Source: an uncultured Prevotellaceae bacterium (GTDB taxonomy: Bacteria; Bacteroidota; Bacteroidia; Bacteroidales; Bacteroidaceae). Taken from it: 64,000 nucleotides of DNA. The stretch's first letter is position 1, and each line of letters begins with the position of its first letter. Both the position numbers and the translations under genes were made by a program. The stretch is from positions 1 through 64,000 of the forward strand of contig OMXX01000006.1 of assembly GCA_900315105.1 (NCBI GenBank), given 5' to 3'. The notes below the pieces were generated by a model. That model searched no databases. It was given only the letters and a program-made list of their open reading frames with translations, and was not told the origin of the DNA. Below, one piece after another: positions 24,609 to 33,737 of the stretch.

Positions 24609-24755
24609 AGTAAATTCTTCTTTTTTTAGAAAGTAAATTGGGAGTAAATTAAAACAGTAAATTATTTTAGCAGCATTCGCCGCTTGGAAATAAAAATTTA
24701 CTGAATATAATTTATTGATAATATACTTTCTAAAGAAAAAGCATGTGAATTTACT
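24609..24755. promoter_or_regulatory. Cluster of six AGTAAATT sites before the TonB receptor
   Basis: AGTAAATT occurs directly at 24609, 24632, 24643 and 24656 and inverted (AATTTACT) at 24695 and 24748. All lie within about 150 bp, in the 225-bp gap between the Cys/His membrane protein and the receptor. They look like operator sites or iterons for a regulator that would control metal uptake. Confidence 0.5.
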
Positions 24756-24785
24756 ATCCGAGAACAATTCAAACAGATAAAGCGT

Positions 24786-26870
24786 ATGATAAACATTATG
24801 TTGGCTGCTATGTGCCTTACAACGGCACCAGCCGACACTACTATTGCGCTTGATGCCGTCACCGTGACAGGTCAGCATACCCACGACTATCAGATGCGTT
24901 CATCTCAGTCGGAGGTGCAGGTCAGTCATGAGTTCCTTCAACAGAACTTTGCGGGAAGTTTGATGCAGACGCTGGAAGCAATTCCTGGCGTTAAGGCTAT
25001 GGCAATAGGTAGCGGGCAGTCGAAACCCGTTATCCGAGGCATGGGCTTCAACCGACTCGTGATTTCTGAGGATGGTGTCAAGCATGAAGGACAGCAATGG
25101 GGCGATGACCACGGTTTGGAGATTGACCAGTTCGCAATCGACAGGGCGGAGGTCGTCAAGGGTCCTGCGGCATTGCTCTATGGTAGTGATGCCATAGGTG
25201 GTGTGCTCGGACTTTACACCAACCATGTGCCTACCGAACCGTTCTGCGGGAGCGTACAGTTCTTCGGACGTTCAAACAACGAGCAGATAGGCCTGTCGGC
25301 AAAGATAGGCGGCAGGAAGGGTAACTGGTTCTATCGCGCACATGCCACATTTATTGACTATGCCGACTATAAAGTGCCGACGGATAGTATTCAGTATTAT
25401 TCTTATTGGATAAGACTGAAGGATAAGCGTCTGCGCAATACGGCTGGCTGTGAGCGTGATGGTAGCGTGACATTGGGATATGCCGGCTATAATTTCCATA
25501 CCGATGTGCGTGTTTCTGACAGCTACTCAAAGAGTGGCTTCTTTGCCAATGCACATGGCTTGGAGGTTAGGTTGTCAGACATTGACTACGACCATTCGCG
25601 TCGTGACATAGACCTTCCATACCAATGGGTGAACCATCTGAAGGTGATGAGCCATACCACATGGAAGAAAGACCTGACATCTCTTGAACTTAACCTCGCC
25701 TATCAGAATAACCTTCGCGAGGAATGTTCAGAGCCGGTAAGTCATGGCTATATGCCTGCGCCAAAGAGTTCACTTGAGCGTAGGTTCAACAAGAGTACCT
25801 ATACAGCGGGTGTCGGACTTCGCCACACCATTGACAAGCATGAATTGCGTGGTGGCGTGAGCAGCGAGTATCAGTACAACCGTCGTAGTGGCTGGGGCTT
25901 TATCATACCAGACTTCGAGACGCTGAGCGTCGGTGGCTTTGTCATGGATCGCTATTCCATCAACGAAAACCTCATACTCAATGCCGGACTTCGTTATGAC
26001 TATGCACGGACGCATATTCATAGCTATCAGGATTGGTTCCTGACACCTGTTGACGGTGATTCTATATATAAGGAGCGTTCGGCAGATTTCCGAGGCAACT
26101 TCAATAGCTTTACATGGTCGGCAGGTGTGAATTACAGCACAGGACTATGGGTGCTGAAGGCGAATATTGGCAAGAGTTTCCGTGTGCCTATTCCGAAGGA
26201 ACTGGGTGCCGACGGCATAAACTACCACATATTCCGCTATGAGCGTGGCAATGCGAAGTTAGATCCTGAGGAGTCGTATCAGGTTGATGCCACTGTCCTC
26301 TGGTGTAACGATGCTTTGGAAGTGCAGGTAGAGCCATATCTGAATTACTTCCCTAACTACATATACCTGAATCCTACGGCACAGTATGTAGAAGGTTTGC
26401 AGTTGTATAATTACAGGCAGGCAGAGGTGCTGCGTTGGGGATTGGAGGCGCAGTTGAACTGGAAGCTTGACGACCATTGGCAAGTACATGCACAAGGAGA
26501 GTATCTCTATGCCCGTCAGCAATCGGGCGAGAAGAAGGAATATACCCTGCCTTTCAGCACTCCTTGGTCTGTAGATACAGGCGTGAAATATACCTTTGAT
26601 AGCAAGGGCAAGGACTTCGTAGGTCTAAATGCCCATATCGTAGGTGCTCAGAATGAGATTGTTCCGCCCGAAAAACCTACCGATGGGTATTTCACTCTGA
26701 ATCTTTCGGCAGGAAAAGAGTTTCAGTTGGGAAACTCAAAGCTTAACCTGACGCTTCATGCAGACAACCTGCTTGACCGTCGCTATTACGACCATACCAG
26801 CTATTATCGCTTGATTGACGTTCCAGAACCTGGACGAAATATCTCGCTGATGGTTGGGTGGGAGTTCTAA
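24786..26870 (+). CDS. TonB-dependent outer-membrane receptor
   Basis: A 694-residue TonB-dependent receptor that would import a metal chelate or similar ligand across the outer membrane. The short N-terminal signal (MINIMLAAMCLTTAPA) is followed by ALDAVTVTG (a TonB-box-like start), a plug domain with PVIRGMGFNRLVISEDGV and VVKGPAALLYGSDAIGGV, and a 22-strand-type barrel ending in MVGWEF with a C-terminal aromatic. It is shorter than SusC proteins and lacks a carboxypeptidase-like N-terminal domain. An extracellular His/Asp/Glu region (EGQQWGDDHGLEID) could touch metal. It is followed by two DUF4625 lipoproteins, supporting a metal-related role. Confidence 0.9.
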   Translation: MINIMLAAMCLTTAPADTTIALDAVTVTGQHTHDYQMRSSQSEVQVSHEFLQQNFAGSLMQTLEAIPGVKAMAIGSGQSKPVIRGMGFNRLVISEDGVKHEGQQWGDDHGLEIDQFAIDRAEVVKGPAALLYGSDAIGGVLGLYTNHVPTEPFCGSVQFFGRSNNEQIGLSAKIGGRKGNWFYRAHATFIDYADYKVPTDSIQYYSYWIRLKDKRLRNTAGCERDGSVTLGYAGYNFHTDVRVSDSYSKSGFFANAHGLEVRLSDIDYDHSRRDIDLPYQWVNHLKVMSHTTWKKDLTSLELNLAYQNNLREECSEPVSHGYMPAPKSSLERRFNKSTYTAGVGLRHTIDKHELRGGVSSEYQYNRRSGWGFIIPDFETLSVGGFVMDRYSINENLILNAGLRYDYARTHIHSYQDWFLTPVDGDSIYKERSADFRGNFNSFTWSAGVNYSTGLWVLKANIGKSFRVPIPKELGADGINYHIFRYERGNAKLDPEESYQVDATVLWCNDALEVQVEPYLNYFPNYIYLNPTAQYVEGLQLYNYRQAEVLRWGLEAQLNWKLDDHWQVHAQGEYLYARQQSGEKKEYTLPFSTPWSVDTGVKYTFDSKGKDFVGLNAHIVGAQNEIVPPEKPTDGYFTLNLSAGKEFQLGNSKLNLTLHADNLLDRRYYDHTSYYRLIDVPEPGRNISLMVGWEF

Positions 26871-26907
26871 CTAATTTATAATTAATAATTGATAATTTTT
26901 TAGCAAA

Positions 26908-27381
26908 ATGAAAAATCTTAAATATATGAGCCTTATGCTTGCTCTCTTGTGTGTTGTTTCTCTTGGTTTCACATCTTGTGGCGATGATGACGATGATGAT
27001 GAATTGCCTGCAAAGCCAGTCATTACATTGACAGAGGTAGGTCACGATAATAGCAAGCATGCTCATCCGGGGCATGATTTGCATCTTGAGGCCGATGTTG
27101 TTGCCGAAGGTCTTATCAAGAGTATCAACATCGAGATTCATCAGGAGAATGGTGGTACGATGAAGATAGAGAAGGCATATACCAATGGCAAATATATCGG
27201 TGTTCGCAATACTGAGTTTCATGAGCATATCGACATTCCTGAGAATGCTCCATTAGGCGAGTATCACCTTCACTTCGTTGTGACAGACAATAACGGTCAG
27301 CAAACTGTTGCTGAGAGTCACCTTGAGCTTGTTGAGGATGACGGAGATGATGAGGACGAGCACGAGCATCATCACGAGTAG
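26908..27381 (+). CDS. DUF4625-like lipoprotein, His-rich tail
   Basis: A 157-residue lipoprotein with a TSC lipobox and an acidic DDDDDD linker. The DUF4625-like beta domain has KPVITLTEVGHDNSKHAHPGHD, split here by family pattern into an HxH cluster and LHLEADVVAEG. The C-terminus is strongly acidic and His-rich (EDEHEHHHE), suiting metal capture next to the receptor. It lies 37 bp after the receptor gene and is co-transcribed. It is paralogous in layout to the next gene. Confidence 0.75.
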   Translation: MKNLKYMSLMLALLCVVSLGFTSCGDDDDDDELPAKPVITLTEVGHDNSKHAHPGHDLHLEADVVAEGLIKSINIEIHQENGGTMKIEKAYTNGKYIGVRNTEFHEHIDIPENAPLGEYHLHFVVTDNNGQQTVAESHLELVEDDGDDEDEHEHHHE

Positions 27382-27405
27382 AGTAAAGTAGAAAGTGTAA
27401 AGTAT

Positions 27406-27885
27406 ATGAAATTGAACAAGAAATATTTATCTCTAATGCTGCTGTGCGCACTCAGTGCGTGCAGCAGCTCTGATGACGATGACACAAAAGATATGAGCAA
27501 GCCTGTCATCAATACCAAGGATATCGTTGCTGTTCCTACGGATTGCGAGGTGTATAAAAGAGGTGACGTTATTCCGTTCAATAGTTTGTTTACGGATGAT
27601 ACGGAGCTTGGTTCATATAACATCGAGATTCATCAGAACTTCGACCATCACACGCATAGTACATCGTCTGTGGAGTGTCAGATGGACGAGAAGAAGGATC
27701 CTGTCAAGCCCTGGACATACAATAAGGATTTTTCCATACCCTCAGGGCAGAAGTCGTTCACGGCGCGTCATGATATCGCCATTCCTGCCGATATAGATCC
27801 GGGTGACTATCATTTCATGGTTCGCCTTACTGACTGTGCTGGCTGGCAGGAACTTCATGCTGTGGCAATCAAGATTGCGGAGTAA
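27406..27885 (+). CDS. DUF4625-like lipoprotein, second copy
   Basis: A 159-residue lipoprotein with an SAC lipobox and an acidic Asp-rich linker, then a DUF4625-like domain (FNSLFTDDTELGSYNIEIHQ, an HHTHS cluster, and PADIDPGDYHFMVRLTD near the end). It is a diverged paralogue of the 26908 product and separated from it by a 24-bp spacer made of three NNNAAAG heptads. It probably works with the receptor on the cell surface or in the periplasm. Confidence 0.72.
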   Translation: MKLNKKYLSLMLLCALSACSSSDDDDTKDMSKPVINTKDIVAVPTDCEVYKRGDVIPFNSLFTDDTELGSYNIEIHQNFDHHTHSTSSVECQMDEKKDPVKPWTYNKDFSIPSGQKSFTARHDIAIPADIDPGDYHFMVRLTDCAGWQELHAVAIKIAE

Positions 27886-27900
27886 TTGAAACGGCAAACA

Positions 27901-27937
27901 AAAAAGATGGGGTAACGATTTGTTACTCCATCTTTTT
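27901..27937. terminator. Bidirectional terminator between convergent genes
   Basis: Stem AAAAAGATGGGGTAAC/GTTACTCCATCTTTTT with a short loop; T runs on both sides serve the DUF4625 operon and the symporter gene. Confidence 0.8.
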
Positions 27938-27961
27938 GTTTTCGAATGTATTTGCTGGTGA

Positions 27962-29524
27962 TTACTTGTTGTAGCATTTGAAGATGCTGTCAACTGTCTT
28001 TTCATCCATTTTCTTTGTGAAGAGACTAACGACTGCCACTACTATGAAACCGCCTACCATTGCAACGGCACCGCAGTCGATTGGGTTGAGCAATGAGTTG
28101 CTGAGCATCATATTGACTACTGTGAGACCTACGCCCCACGCAAAGCAAGCCCATACGCTGGCTGTTGTAACGCCTCTCCAATACAAGCCGAGCATGAATG
28201 GAGCAAGGAAGGCTCCTGCAAGAGCACCCCAAGAAATACCCATGAGCTGGGCAATGAACTGTGGTGGGTTGAGGGCAATCATGAGTGAGAGGGCAATGAA
28301 GAACACGATGAGAACTCGCATTATCACGACCTTACGTCTCTCTATCTTCTCGGCTACCTCATCATCTATTTCTCCACTCTTTACCTCGTCGTCGGTTGAT
28401 TTCTTGTCACGATAGATAAGGTCGAGAGTCATTGTAGAAGAAGAGGTGAGCACAAGACTTGCCAATGTTGACATTGATGCAGAGAGTACGAGAAGCACTA
28501 CGAGGGCGATAAGTACGTCAGGCAATGTCTCAAGCATAGAAGGTACGATTGAGTCGTATGCGTATTTATGCTTCTCGGGAGAGAATGCAGGCTCTGGGTA
28601 GAGACGGCCGAAACTTCCGATGAAATAGCAACCGCCAGAGACGATGAGCGCGAAGATTGTGGAGATGATGGTACCGCGCTTGATAGCGCTCTCGTCGGTG
28701 ATAGAGTAGAACTTACCGACCATCTGTGGCAATCCCCATGTGCCGAGTGAGGTGAGCACCACAACACCGAGAAGGCTCAGAGGATTAGGACCGAACCAAG
28801 AGGCGAAGTCGCCTAACTGGAATGAAGAGAACAATCCGCTTTTATCTTCGAGGTCGTGCGCGGTTGGCACCTGTGCTGCCATCTTGTTTATAGCCTCTGT
28901 AAGTCCTCCCTGATTGTGGAGCACCACATAGATAACGGTGGTGATACCGAAGAGCATGATGATACCCTGTATGAAATCATTGATGGCTGTTGCCTTGTAT
29001 CCTCCGAGGATGACATAGATAGCGGTAAGGGTAGCCATTATCATGGCGCAATATGAATAAGGTATGCCGAAACCCATCTCGAAGAGCTTTGAGATACCCA
29101 TATACACACCGGCAGTGTATGGAATCAGGAATACAAAGGCAATGATGGAAGCTACAACACGAAGTCCTTCACTTGAGAAACGTGTTCCGAAGAAATCGGG
29201 CATTGTACGGCTCTGGATGTGCTGAGTCATCAGTTTCGTGCGTTTGCCAAGAACTATCCATGCCAGAAGAGAACCGATGATGGCGTTGCCGATACCGATC
29301 CATGAAGCGGAAAGACCGTATTTCCAACCGAACTGTCCGGCATAACCTACGAATACAACAGCTGAGAAATAGCTCGTACCAAAGGCGAAAGCTGTGAGCC
29401 AAGGCCCTACGGAACGGCCGCCAAGTACGAAGCCGTCAACGCTTTTTGCCTGTTTGCGGGAATATATTCCCACACCGATAGTCACCAACAGGAAGATGAC
29501 GGTAAGAATGATTTTTATTAGCAT
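27962..29524 (-). CDS. Sodium:solute symporter (SSS family)
   Basis: A 520-residue inner-membrane symporter of the SSS/PutP family with about 13 hydrophobic segments, which imports an organic solute with sodium ions. Features are GGRSVGPWLTAFAFGTSYFS near the N-terminus, GGYKATAINDFIQG, and LVLTSSSTMTLDLIYRD, a region that carries sodium-site residues in the family. A charged cytoplasmic loop with DDEVKSGEIDDEVAEKIERR precedes the last segments. It follows a porin gene on the same strand, separated by 7-bp repeats. The substrate is unknown. The family includes phenylacetate permeases, and a PaaK gene lies divergently nearby. Confidence 0.88.
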   Translation of the reverse strand: MLIKIILTVIFLLVTIGVGIYSRKQAKSVDGFVLGGRSVGPWLTAFAFGTSYFSAVVFVGYAGQFGWKYGLSASWIGIGNAIIGSLLAWIVLGKRTKLMTQHIQSRTMPDFFGTRFSSEGLRVVASIIAFVFLIPYTAGVYMGISKLFEMGFGIPYSYCAMIMATLTAIYVILGGYKATAINDFIQGIIMLFGITTVIYVVLHNQGGLTEAINKMAAQVPTAHDLEDKSGLFSSFQLGDFASWFGPNPLSLLGVVVLTSLGTWGLPQMVGKFYSITDESAIKRGTIISTIFALIVSGGCYFIGSFGRLYPEPAFSPEKHKYAYDSIVPSMLETLPDVLIALVVLLVLSASMSTLASLVLTSSSTMTLDLIYRDKKSTDDEVKSGEIDDEVAEKIERRKVVIMRVLIVFFIALSLMIALNPPQFIAQLMGISWGALAGAFLAPFMLGLYWRGVTTASVWACFAWGVGLTVVNMMLSNSLLNPIDCGAVAMVGGFIVVAVVSLFTKKMDEKTVDSIFKCYNK

Positions 29525-29529
29525 TATGT

Positions 29530-29578
29530 TTTAGAGTTTATAGTTTAGAGTTTAGTGATTAGTGTTTGGAGATTAGTT
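29530..29578. repeat. Heptad repeat spacer between porin and symporter genes
   Basis: Seven consecutive 7-bp units of TTTAGAG/TTTAGTG type occupy the whole intergenic spacer and run into the porin stop codon. Confidence 0.75.
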
Positions 29579-30649
29579 GAATCTAACCTGCATCTGGCAC
29601 ATAAGGGCGCTGTTACCCTTCTTTATGAACTCGCCTCCTGCTGTGTATGCGCTCTTATAGACATACTGCACTTGGAAGCGGCATCTCTTGAAATACCACC
29701 ACTGGAAACCGAAGATAGCCTTATGCTGATCCATGTCGAGGTCTTTGTTGAAATTGAAATAGTCGTATGAGCCTACGAGGTCAAATTTCTTTGGAACCAA
29801 TGGCACGCAACCTGTGATATAGTAACCACGGCTGAGAGCGTTGCCATCCTTACCCTCAAGATACTCTCCATGTATGTTGAATGGCTTTGACTTATAGTCG
29901 AAACCTATGCTGTAACGGTTACGCTTATAGTTCTGTCCGATCTCGATTTCCGGGTTGTAGATAGATTTCGCTATTGCGTGACCTTTACCTAACTGACCTG
30001 TTGCTATAAGGTTGAGACCTTCAACTGGACTTACCTCCAAGCGTCCGATAACATCCTTCGCATTGTTGCCGTCCTTCTTGTTGATACCTTGTCCGTTCAT
30101 CACGTCAACCTCGTATTTCACCTTGCCATTGGCAAACTCGCCCAAAATGGCAGCACCGAGGTCACGACCGTACTGAACACCGAGAAGTGGGTCTGAGCCA
30201 CAACCAGAGAGGTATGTAACGCCTTCAGAATACACGTCGATAGCCTCCATGTCAGTAGGAGAGAGCTTGTTCTCGTATGTGCAGGCGTTCTTGAACTGTC
30301 CGAAACGCACGGTGAGTGCCTTATTGTCGGTGATTCGGTAGTCGGTGTAGTATTCCTGTACTTGAGAGTTAAAATCGTGCATGAACAAGAAAAACCAACG
30401 GTCGGTTATGACAGCATGTGCAAAGAACAGCGTGCGCTTCATGTCGAATGTGTTGGCTTTTTCGCCGCCTCTGTCCCTATCCTGATACGTATAGCCAGCT
30501 TGAGCATAGCCATGAACGACTATTCTATCCAATACGTCAGATAGAAATTCTTTGGTCTTGCTCTCTTCCTTCTGTTCCTGTGCGGTGGCATAGTTAAAGG
30601 GGAAAAGGCATAGCAGCACTCCAACTGCCATTTTGTAAAAGTAAGTCAT
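29573..30649 (-). CDS. Outer-membrane porin (phosphate-selective porin O/P type)
   Basis: A 358-residue beta-barrel porin for passive uptake of small anions or acids. A signal peptide (MTYFYKMAVGVLLCLFPF...ATA) is followed by VVHGYAQAGYTYQDRD and FDMKRTLFFAHAVITDRWFF, typical of the porin O/P family. A C-terminal strand ends in QMQVRFN with a terminal aromatic two residues from the end. The start at 30649 was chosen because the -7 promoter motif at 30704-30711 rules out translation from the ATG at 30700. It probably forms a two-gene operon with the SSS symporter and is divergent from the second paaK. Confidence 0.82.
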   Translation of the reverse strand: MTYFYKMAVGVLLCLFPFNYATAQEQKEESKTKEFLSDVLDRIVVHGYAQAGYTYQDRDRGGEKANTFDMKRTLFFAHAVITDRWFFLFMHDFNSQVQEYYTDYRITDNKALTVRFGQFKNACTYENKLSPTDMEAIDVYSEGVTYLSGCGSDPLLGVQYGRDLGAAILGEFANGKVKYEVDVMNGQGINKKDGNNAKDVIGRLEVSPVEGLNLIATGQLGKGHAIAKSIYNPEIEIGQNYKRNRYSIGFDYKSKPFNIHGEYLEGKDGNALSRGYYITGCVPLVPKKFDLVGSYDYFNFNKDLDMDQHKAIFGFQWWYFKRCRFQVQYVYKSAYTAGGEFIKKGNSALMCQMQVRFN

Positions 30650-30703
30650 GTTTTTTATACCGTTTTGTTGAAAAATGTTGTATTTGTTTAGATTTTTCAT
30701 GTG

Positions 30704-30711
30704 CAAAGATA
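30704..30711 (-). promoter_or_regulatory. -7 promoter element of the porin-symporter operon
   Basis: On the minus strand, TATCTTTG lies about 55 bp before the start, with TTTG 20 bp upstream (CAAA at 30732-30735 on the plus strand). Confidence 0.65.
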
Positions 30712-30784
30712 TAAAATTATAATCAGAATGGCAAATTTTTCTAAAAAATATTACATTAATGATAAATATTACAATAGGTTTTAG

Positions 30785-30792
30785 TATCTTTG
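30785..30792 (+). promoter_or_regulatory. -7 promoter element of the second paaK operon
   Basis: TATCTTTG lies 39 bp before the start codon and about 75 bp from the divergent porin promoter, so one regulator could serve both. Confidence 0.6.
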
Positions 30793-30831
30793 CACTACGA
30801 AATCTAATTTTGTTAAAACCTAAAATATAAA

Positions 30832-32148
30832 ATGTTAGACAAAAGCGAATACTTACATCCAGACAAGGAGTGCCTCTCCCGACAGGAAATCGAGGCATTA
30901 CAGCTTGAGCGCTTGAAGGCGACAGTCAAGCATTGCTATACAAATGAAGTTTATAAGAAGAAGTTTGCAGAGGCAGGAATCACGCCTGATGATATCCAGA
31001 CGCTTGATGATGTGCGTAAACTTCCTTTCACCACAAAGCAGGATCTGCGCGACAATTATCCATTTGGCTTCGCGTGCGTACCTCTTAATAAATGTACCCG
31101 ACTTCATTCTTCAAGTGGTACGACAGGTAATCCTACGGTTATTCTCCATACACAGAAGGATATTGACGAGTGGGCTAATGCTGTTGCCCGTTGCCTGCAT
31201 ATGGTAGGTTTGCGTCCTGATGATGTCTTCCAGAATTCTTCCGGCTATGGTATGTTTACTGGTGGTCTCGGTTTCCAGTTGGGAGCAGAGCGTCTTGGAG
31301 CGCTTACCGTTCCTGCAGCAGCAGGTAACTCTCTCCGTCAGATAAAGTTCATTAAGGACTTCGGAACAACAGCCATTCATGCCGTTCCTTCATACGTTAC
31401 ACGTCTTCATGAGGTAATGGTAGAGCAGGGCGTTGATCCAAGCCGTGATACAAAGCTAAAGGTTCTTGTCATTGGTGCAGAGCCTCATTCTGAGGAACAG
31501 CGCAAGCGTATCGAGAAGATGATGGGCGTAAAGGCATACAACTCATTCGGTATGTCTGAGATGTGTGGTCCTGGTGTTGCCTTCGAGTGTAAGGAGCAGA
31601 ATGGCCTTCACTTCTGGGAAGACTACTATATCGTGGAGATTGTGGATCCTGAGACTCTTGAGCCTGTTCCTGATGGTGAGATTGGAGAGCTTGTGCTCAC
31701 AACCCTTAACCGTGAGGCTATGCCTCTGTTGCGTTATCGTACTCGTGACCTTACCCGTGTGCTTGGCCGCACATGTCCTTGCGGACGTAACCACGTGCGC
31801 CTTGACCGTATGAAGGGACGCTCAGACGATATGATGGTGCTCCGTGGCGTTAATATCTTCCCAATTCAGATTGAGAAGATACTTATGCAGTTCAAGGAAC
31901 TTGCAACCAACTATCTCATCACCCTCACTACTGATGCCGACAACGATAACATGACCGTTGAGGTTGAGCTTGAGGAACTCTTCACAGATGATTATCAGCG
32001 TTTGCAGAAACTCCAGAAGGATGTTACCCGTGCTCTCAAGGATGAGATTCTGCTCACTCCTCACGTGAAGCTCGTTCCAAAGGGAAGTCTGCCTGTAAGC
32101 GAGGGCAAGGCTGTCAGGGTTGTGGATAAGAGAACCGTTTATCAATAA
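30832..32148 (+). CDS. paaK: Phenylacetate-CoA ligase, second paralogue
   Basis: A 438-residue PaaK-family ligase, similar in length and layout to the 17131 product but clearly diverged (LHSSSGTTGNPTVILHTQKD against the first copy's HASSGTTGKPVVG). It keeps SFGMSEMCGPGVAFEC and the hinge KGRSDDMMVLRGVNIFPIQIE. It is followed after 12 bp by an ACT-domain protein, a pairing seen in other anaerobes and suggesting feedback by an aromatic acid or amino acid. The divergent porin and symporter genes could supply the aryl acid. Having two ligases may mean different aryl acids, for example phenyl and indolyl. Confidence 0.9.
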   Translation: MLDKSEYLHPDKECLSRQEIEALQLERLKATVKHCYTNEVYKKKFAEAGITPDDIQTLDDVRKLPFTTKQDLRDNYPFGFACVPLNKCTRLHSSSGTTGNPTVILHTQKDIDEWANAVARCLHMVGLRPDDVFQNSSGYGMFTGGLGFQLGAERLGALTVPAAAGNSLRQIKFIKDFGTTAIHAVPSYVTRLHEVMVEQGVDPSRDTKLKVLVIGAEPHSEEQRKRIEKMMGVKAYNSFGMSEMCGPGVAFECKEQNGLHFWEDYYIVEIVDPETLEPVPDGEIGELVLTTLNREAMPLLRYRTRDLTRVLGRTCPCGRNHVRLDRMKGRSDDMMVLRGVNIFPIQIEKILMQFKELATNYLITLTTDADNDNMTVEVELEELFTDDYQRLQKLQKDVTRALKDEILLTPHVKLVPKGSLPVSEGKAVRVVDKRTVYQ

Positions 32149-32160
32149 ATCTAATCTATT

Positions 32161-32571
32161 ATGACTATCAAACAACTTTCAATATTCATAGAGAACAAGG
32201 GCGGTACGCTTATCAAGGTTCTCGATATGCTCAGCAAGGCTGGTATTCAGATTATTGCATCTACCGTTGCTGATACTCAGGAATATGGCATCTATCGTGT
32301 CATCTGTGACAATCCTGCAAAGGCTTACCTTCTTCTGAAGGAAGAGGGCATAAACCTTCAGCTCACCGATGTCTTCGCTCTTTATGTTGATGACAAACCG
32401 GGTGCTGCGGCTGAGACTTTGAAGACTCTTTCAAATGCAGGTATCGCAATTTCATACATCTACACCTTCCTTCTCAATGGTCAGGGCGTGCTTGTATTCC
32501 GCACAAGCGATATGGAGAAGACTAATGAGGTGATAGCTCTCAATAAGCTGAAGAGCGTGGTGGCACTATAA
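32161..32571 (+). CDS. Tandem ACT-domain protein
   Basis: A 136-residue protein made of two ACT domains (about residues 2-65 and 70-136) with the usual SIFIENKGGTLIKVLDML and YVDDKPGAAAETLKTL starts. ACT domains bind amino acids and regulate enzymes. Coupling to paaK suggests it senses an aromatic amino acid and modulates the ligase, which is inferred from context. No DNA-binding or catalytic domain is present. Confidence 0.85.
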   Translation: MTIKQLSIFIENKGGTLIKVLDMLSKAGIQIIASTVADTQEYGIYRVICDNPAKAYLLLKEEGINLQLTDVFALYVDDKPGAAAETLKTLSNAGIAISYIYTFLLNGQGVLVFRTSDMEKTNEVIALNKLKSVVAL

Positions 32572-32574
32572 TTT

Positions 32575-32685
32575 AAGTGAAGAGTGAAAAGTGAAGAATT
32601 TGAATTAGTATTATTGTTTATAGGTGGAGATTTGCTTTACGCTATAAAATGTAACTTAAATTCTTCACTCTTCACTTTTCACTCT
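32575..32685. repeat. Inverted pair of 7-bp repeats (AGTGAAG / CTTCACT)
   Basis: The left arm (32575-32601) is three AGTGAAG/AGTGAAA heptads plus AATTT. The right arm (32658-32685) is the inverted version. Together they could form a hairpin of about 26 bp with a 56-nt loop, between the ACT and amidase genes. Confidence 0.75.
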
Positions 32686-32698
32686 AAATATTGGAAAT

Positions 32699-33511
32699 AT
32701 GAAGATAACTCTATTACAACAGGATATAGCTTGGGCTGATCCTGCAGAGAACCAAAGGCGTAGTGAGGCGGCAATCCTTGCTGCGCCTTTGTCTGATTTA
32801 TATGTGCTCCCTGAAATGTGGAGTACGGGTTTCAATGCCGTTGACGAGGATACTACTTCCTTGTCATGGATGAAACAGATGGCAGCAAGGATGAATGCTG
32901 CTATTGCGGGAAGTCTTTCGGTTAAGGCTGAGGATGGGACGAAACGTAATAGATTCTATTTCGTCATGCCTCCAACCGAGGCTTATCCGGAAGGAAAAGT
33001 TGAGTATTATGACAAGCGACATCTTTTCTCATACGGCAATGAACAACTTCACTATTCAGCCGGAGAAGAACAGAAAATTGTGAAATGGCGAGGAGTGAAA
33101 TTTCTCTTGCAAGTTTGTTACGACCTTCGTTTCCCCGTTTTTTCCCGTAACAAAATAGATAGTTGCTACGATGCTCCATCCGAGGACGTTTCTGAGTGTC
33201 TTTACGACTGCGCTCTTTACGTTGCTTCTTGGCCCGCTTCACGTATCAAACCGTGGCATATTTTGCTACAGGCAAGAGCCGTGGAAAATCAATGTTTTGT
33301 AGCTGCCGTAAACAGGGTGGGAGAAGACCCGATGTGCAAGTATTGCGGTGGTACGGAAATGATAGATGCGTATGGTAGGGTAATTGTAACTTGTCCAGAT
33401 GATAAAATCGCAAGCGCTACATACGAGATCCGAATGGATGAACTTCGTGGCTTTAGGAAAAAGTTCCCAGTACTCGAAGATGCAGATTCGTTTCATTTAT
33501 ATAGCAAATAA
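32699..33511 (+). CDS. Carbon-nitrogen hydrolase (omega-amidase/YafV type)
   Basis: A nitrilase-superfamily amidase with the full catalytic triad: Glu39 (LPEMWSTGF), Lys106 (YDKRHLF) and Cys140 (VCYDLRFP). The 270-residue length and motif context match omega-amidases that hydrolyse 2-oxo acid amides such as 2-oxoglutaramate, formed when glutamine transaminates with a keto acid. The gene sits after the paaK-ACT pair, but the 127-bp repeat spacer leaves co-transcription uncertain. A cytoplasmic location is expected. Link to aryl pyruvate transamination is plausible only. Confidence 0.85.
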   Translation: MKITLLQQDIAWADPAENQRRSEAAILAAPLSDLYVLPEMWSTGFNAVDEDTTSLSWMKQMAARMNAAIAGSLSVKAEDGTKRNRFYFVMPPTEAYPEGKVEYYDKRHLFSYGNEQLHYSAGEEQKIVKWRGVKFLLQVCYDLRFPVFSRNKIDSCYDAPSEDVSECLYDCALYVASWPASRIKPWHILLQARAVENQCFVAAVNRVGEDPMCKYCGGTEMIDAYGRVIVTCPDDKIASATYEIRMDELRGFRKKFPVLEDADSFHLYSK

Positions 33512-33699
33512 TATCGCATTTACAAAATTGCTACTTTTTTGTAATGATACATAAAATAGTGCATTTTCGTAAATTTTAGAAACTGCTACACATAATAACA
33601 AAGAATAGTTCAAATTTGTATAAAATTACGGAAGAAATGGCCAAAAGTAGTGCGATATTGTAAAAATATTGATTTTTCTCAAAAAAAAGTTGTAAAAAA

Positions 33700-33731
33700 T
33701 TTGCAAAGTAAATAAAAAACCATTAACTTTG
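33700..33731 (+). promoter_or_regulatory. Promoter of a candidate small RNA
   Basis: TTTG (33700-33703), 20 bp, TAACTTTG (33724-33731). No reading frame follows within the next 200 bp. Confidence 0.6.
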
Positions 33732-33737
33732 CAAGCG

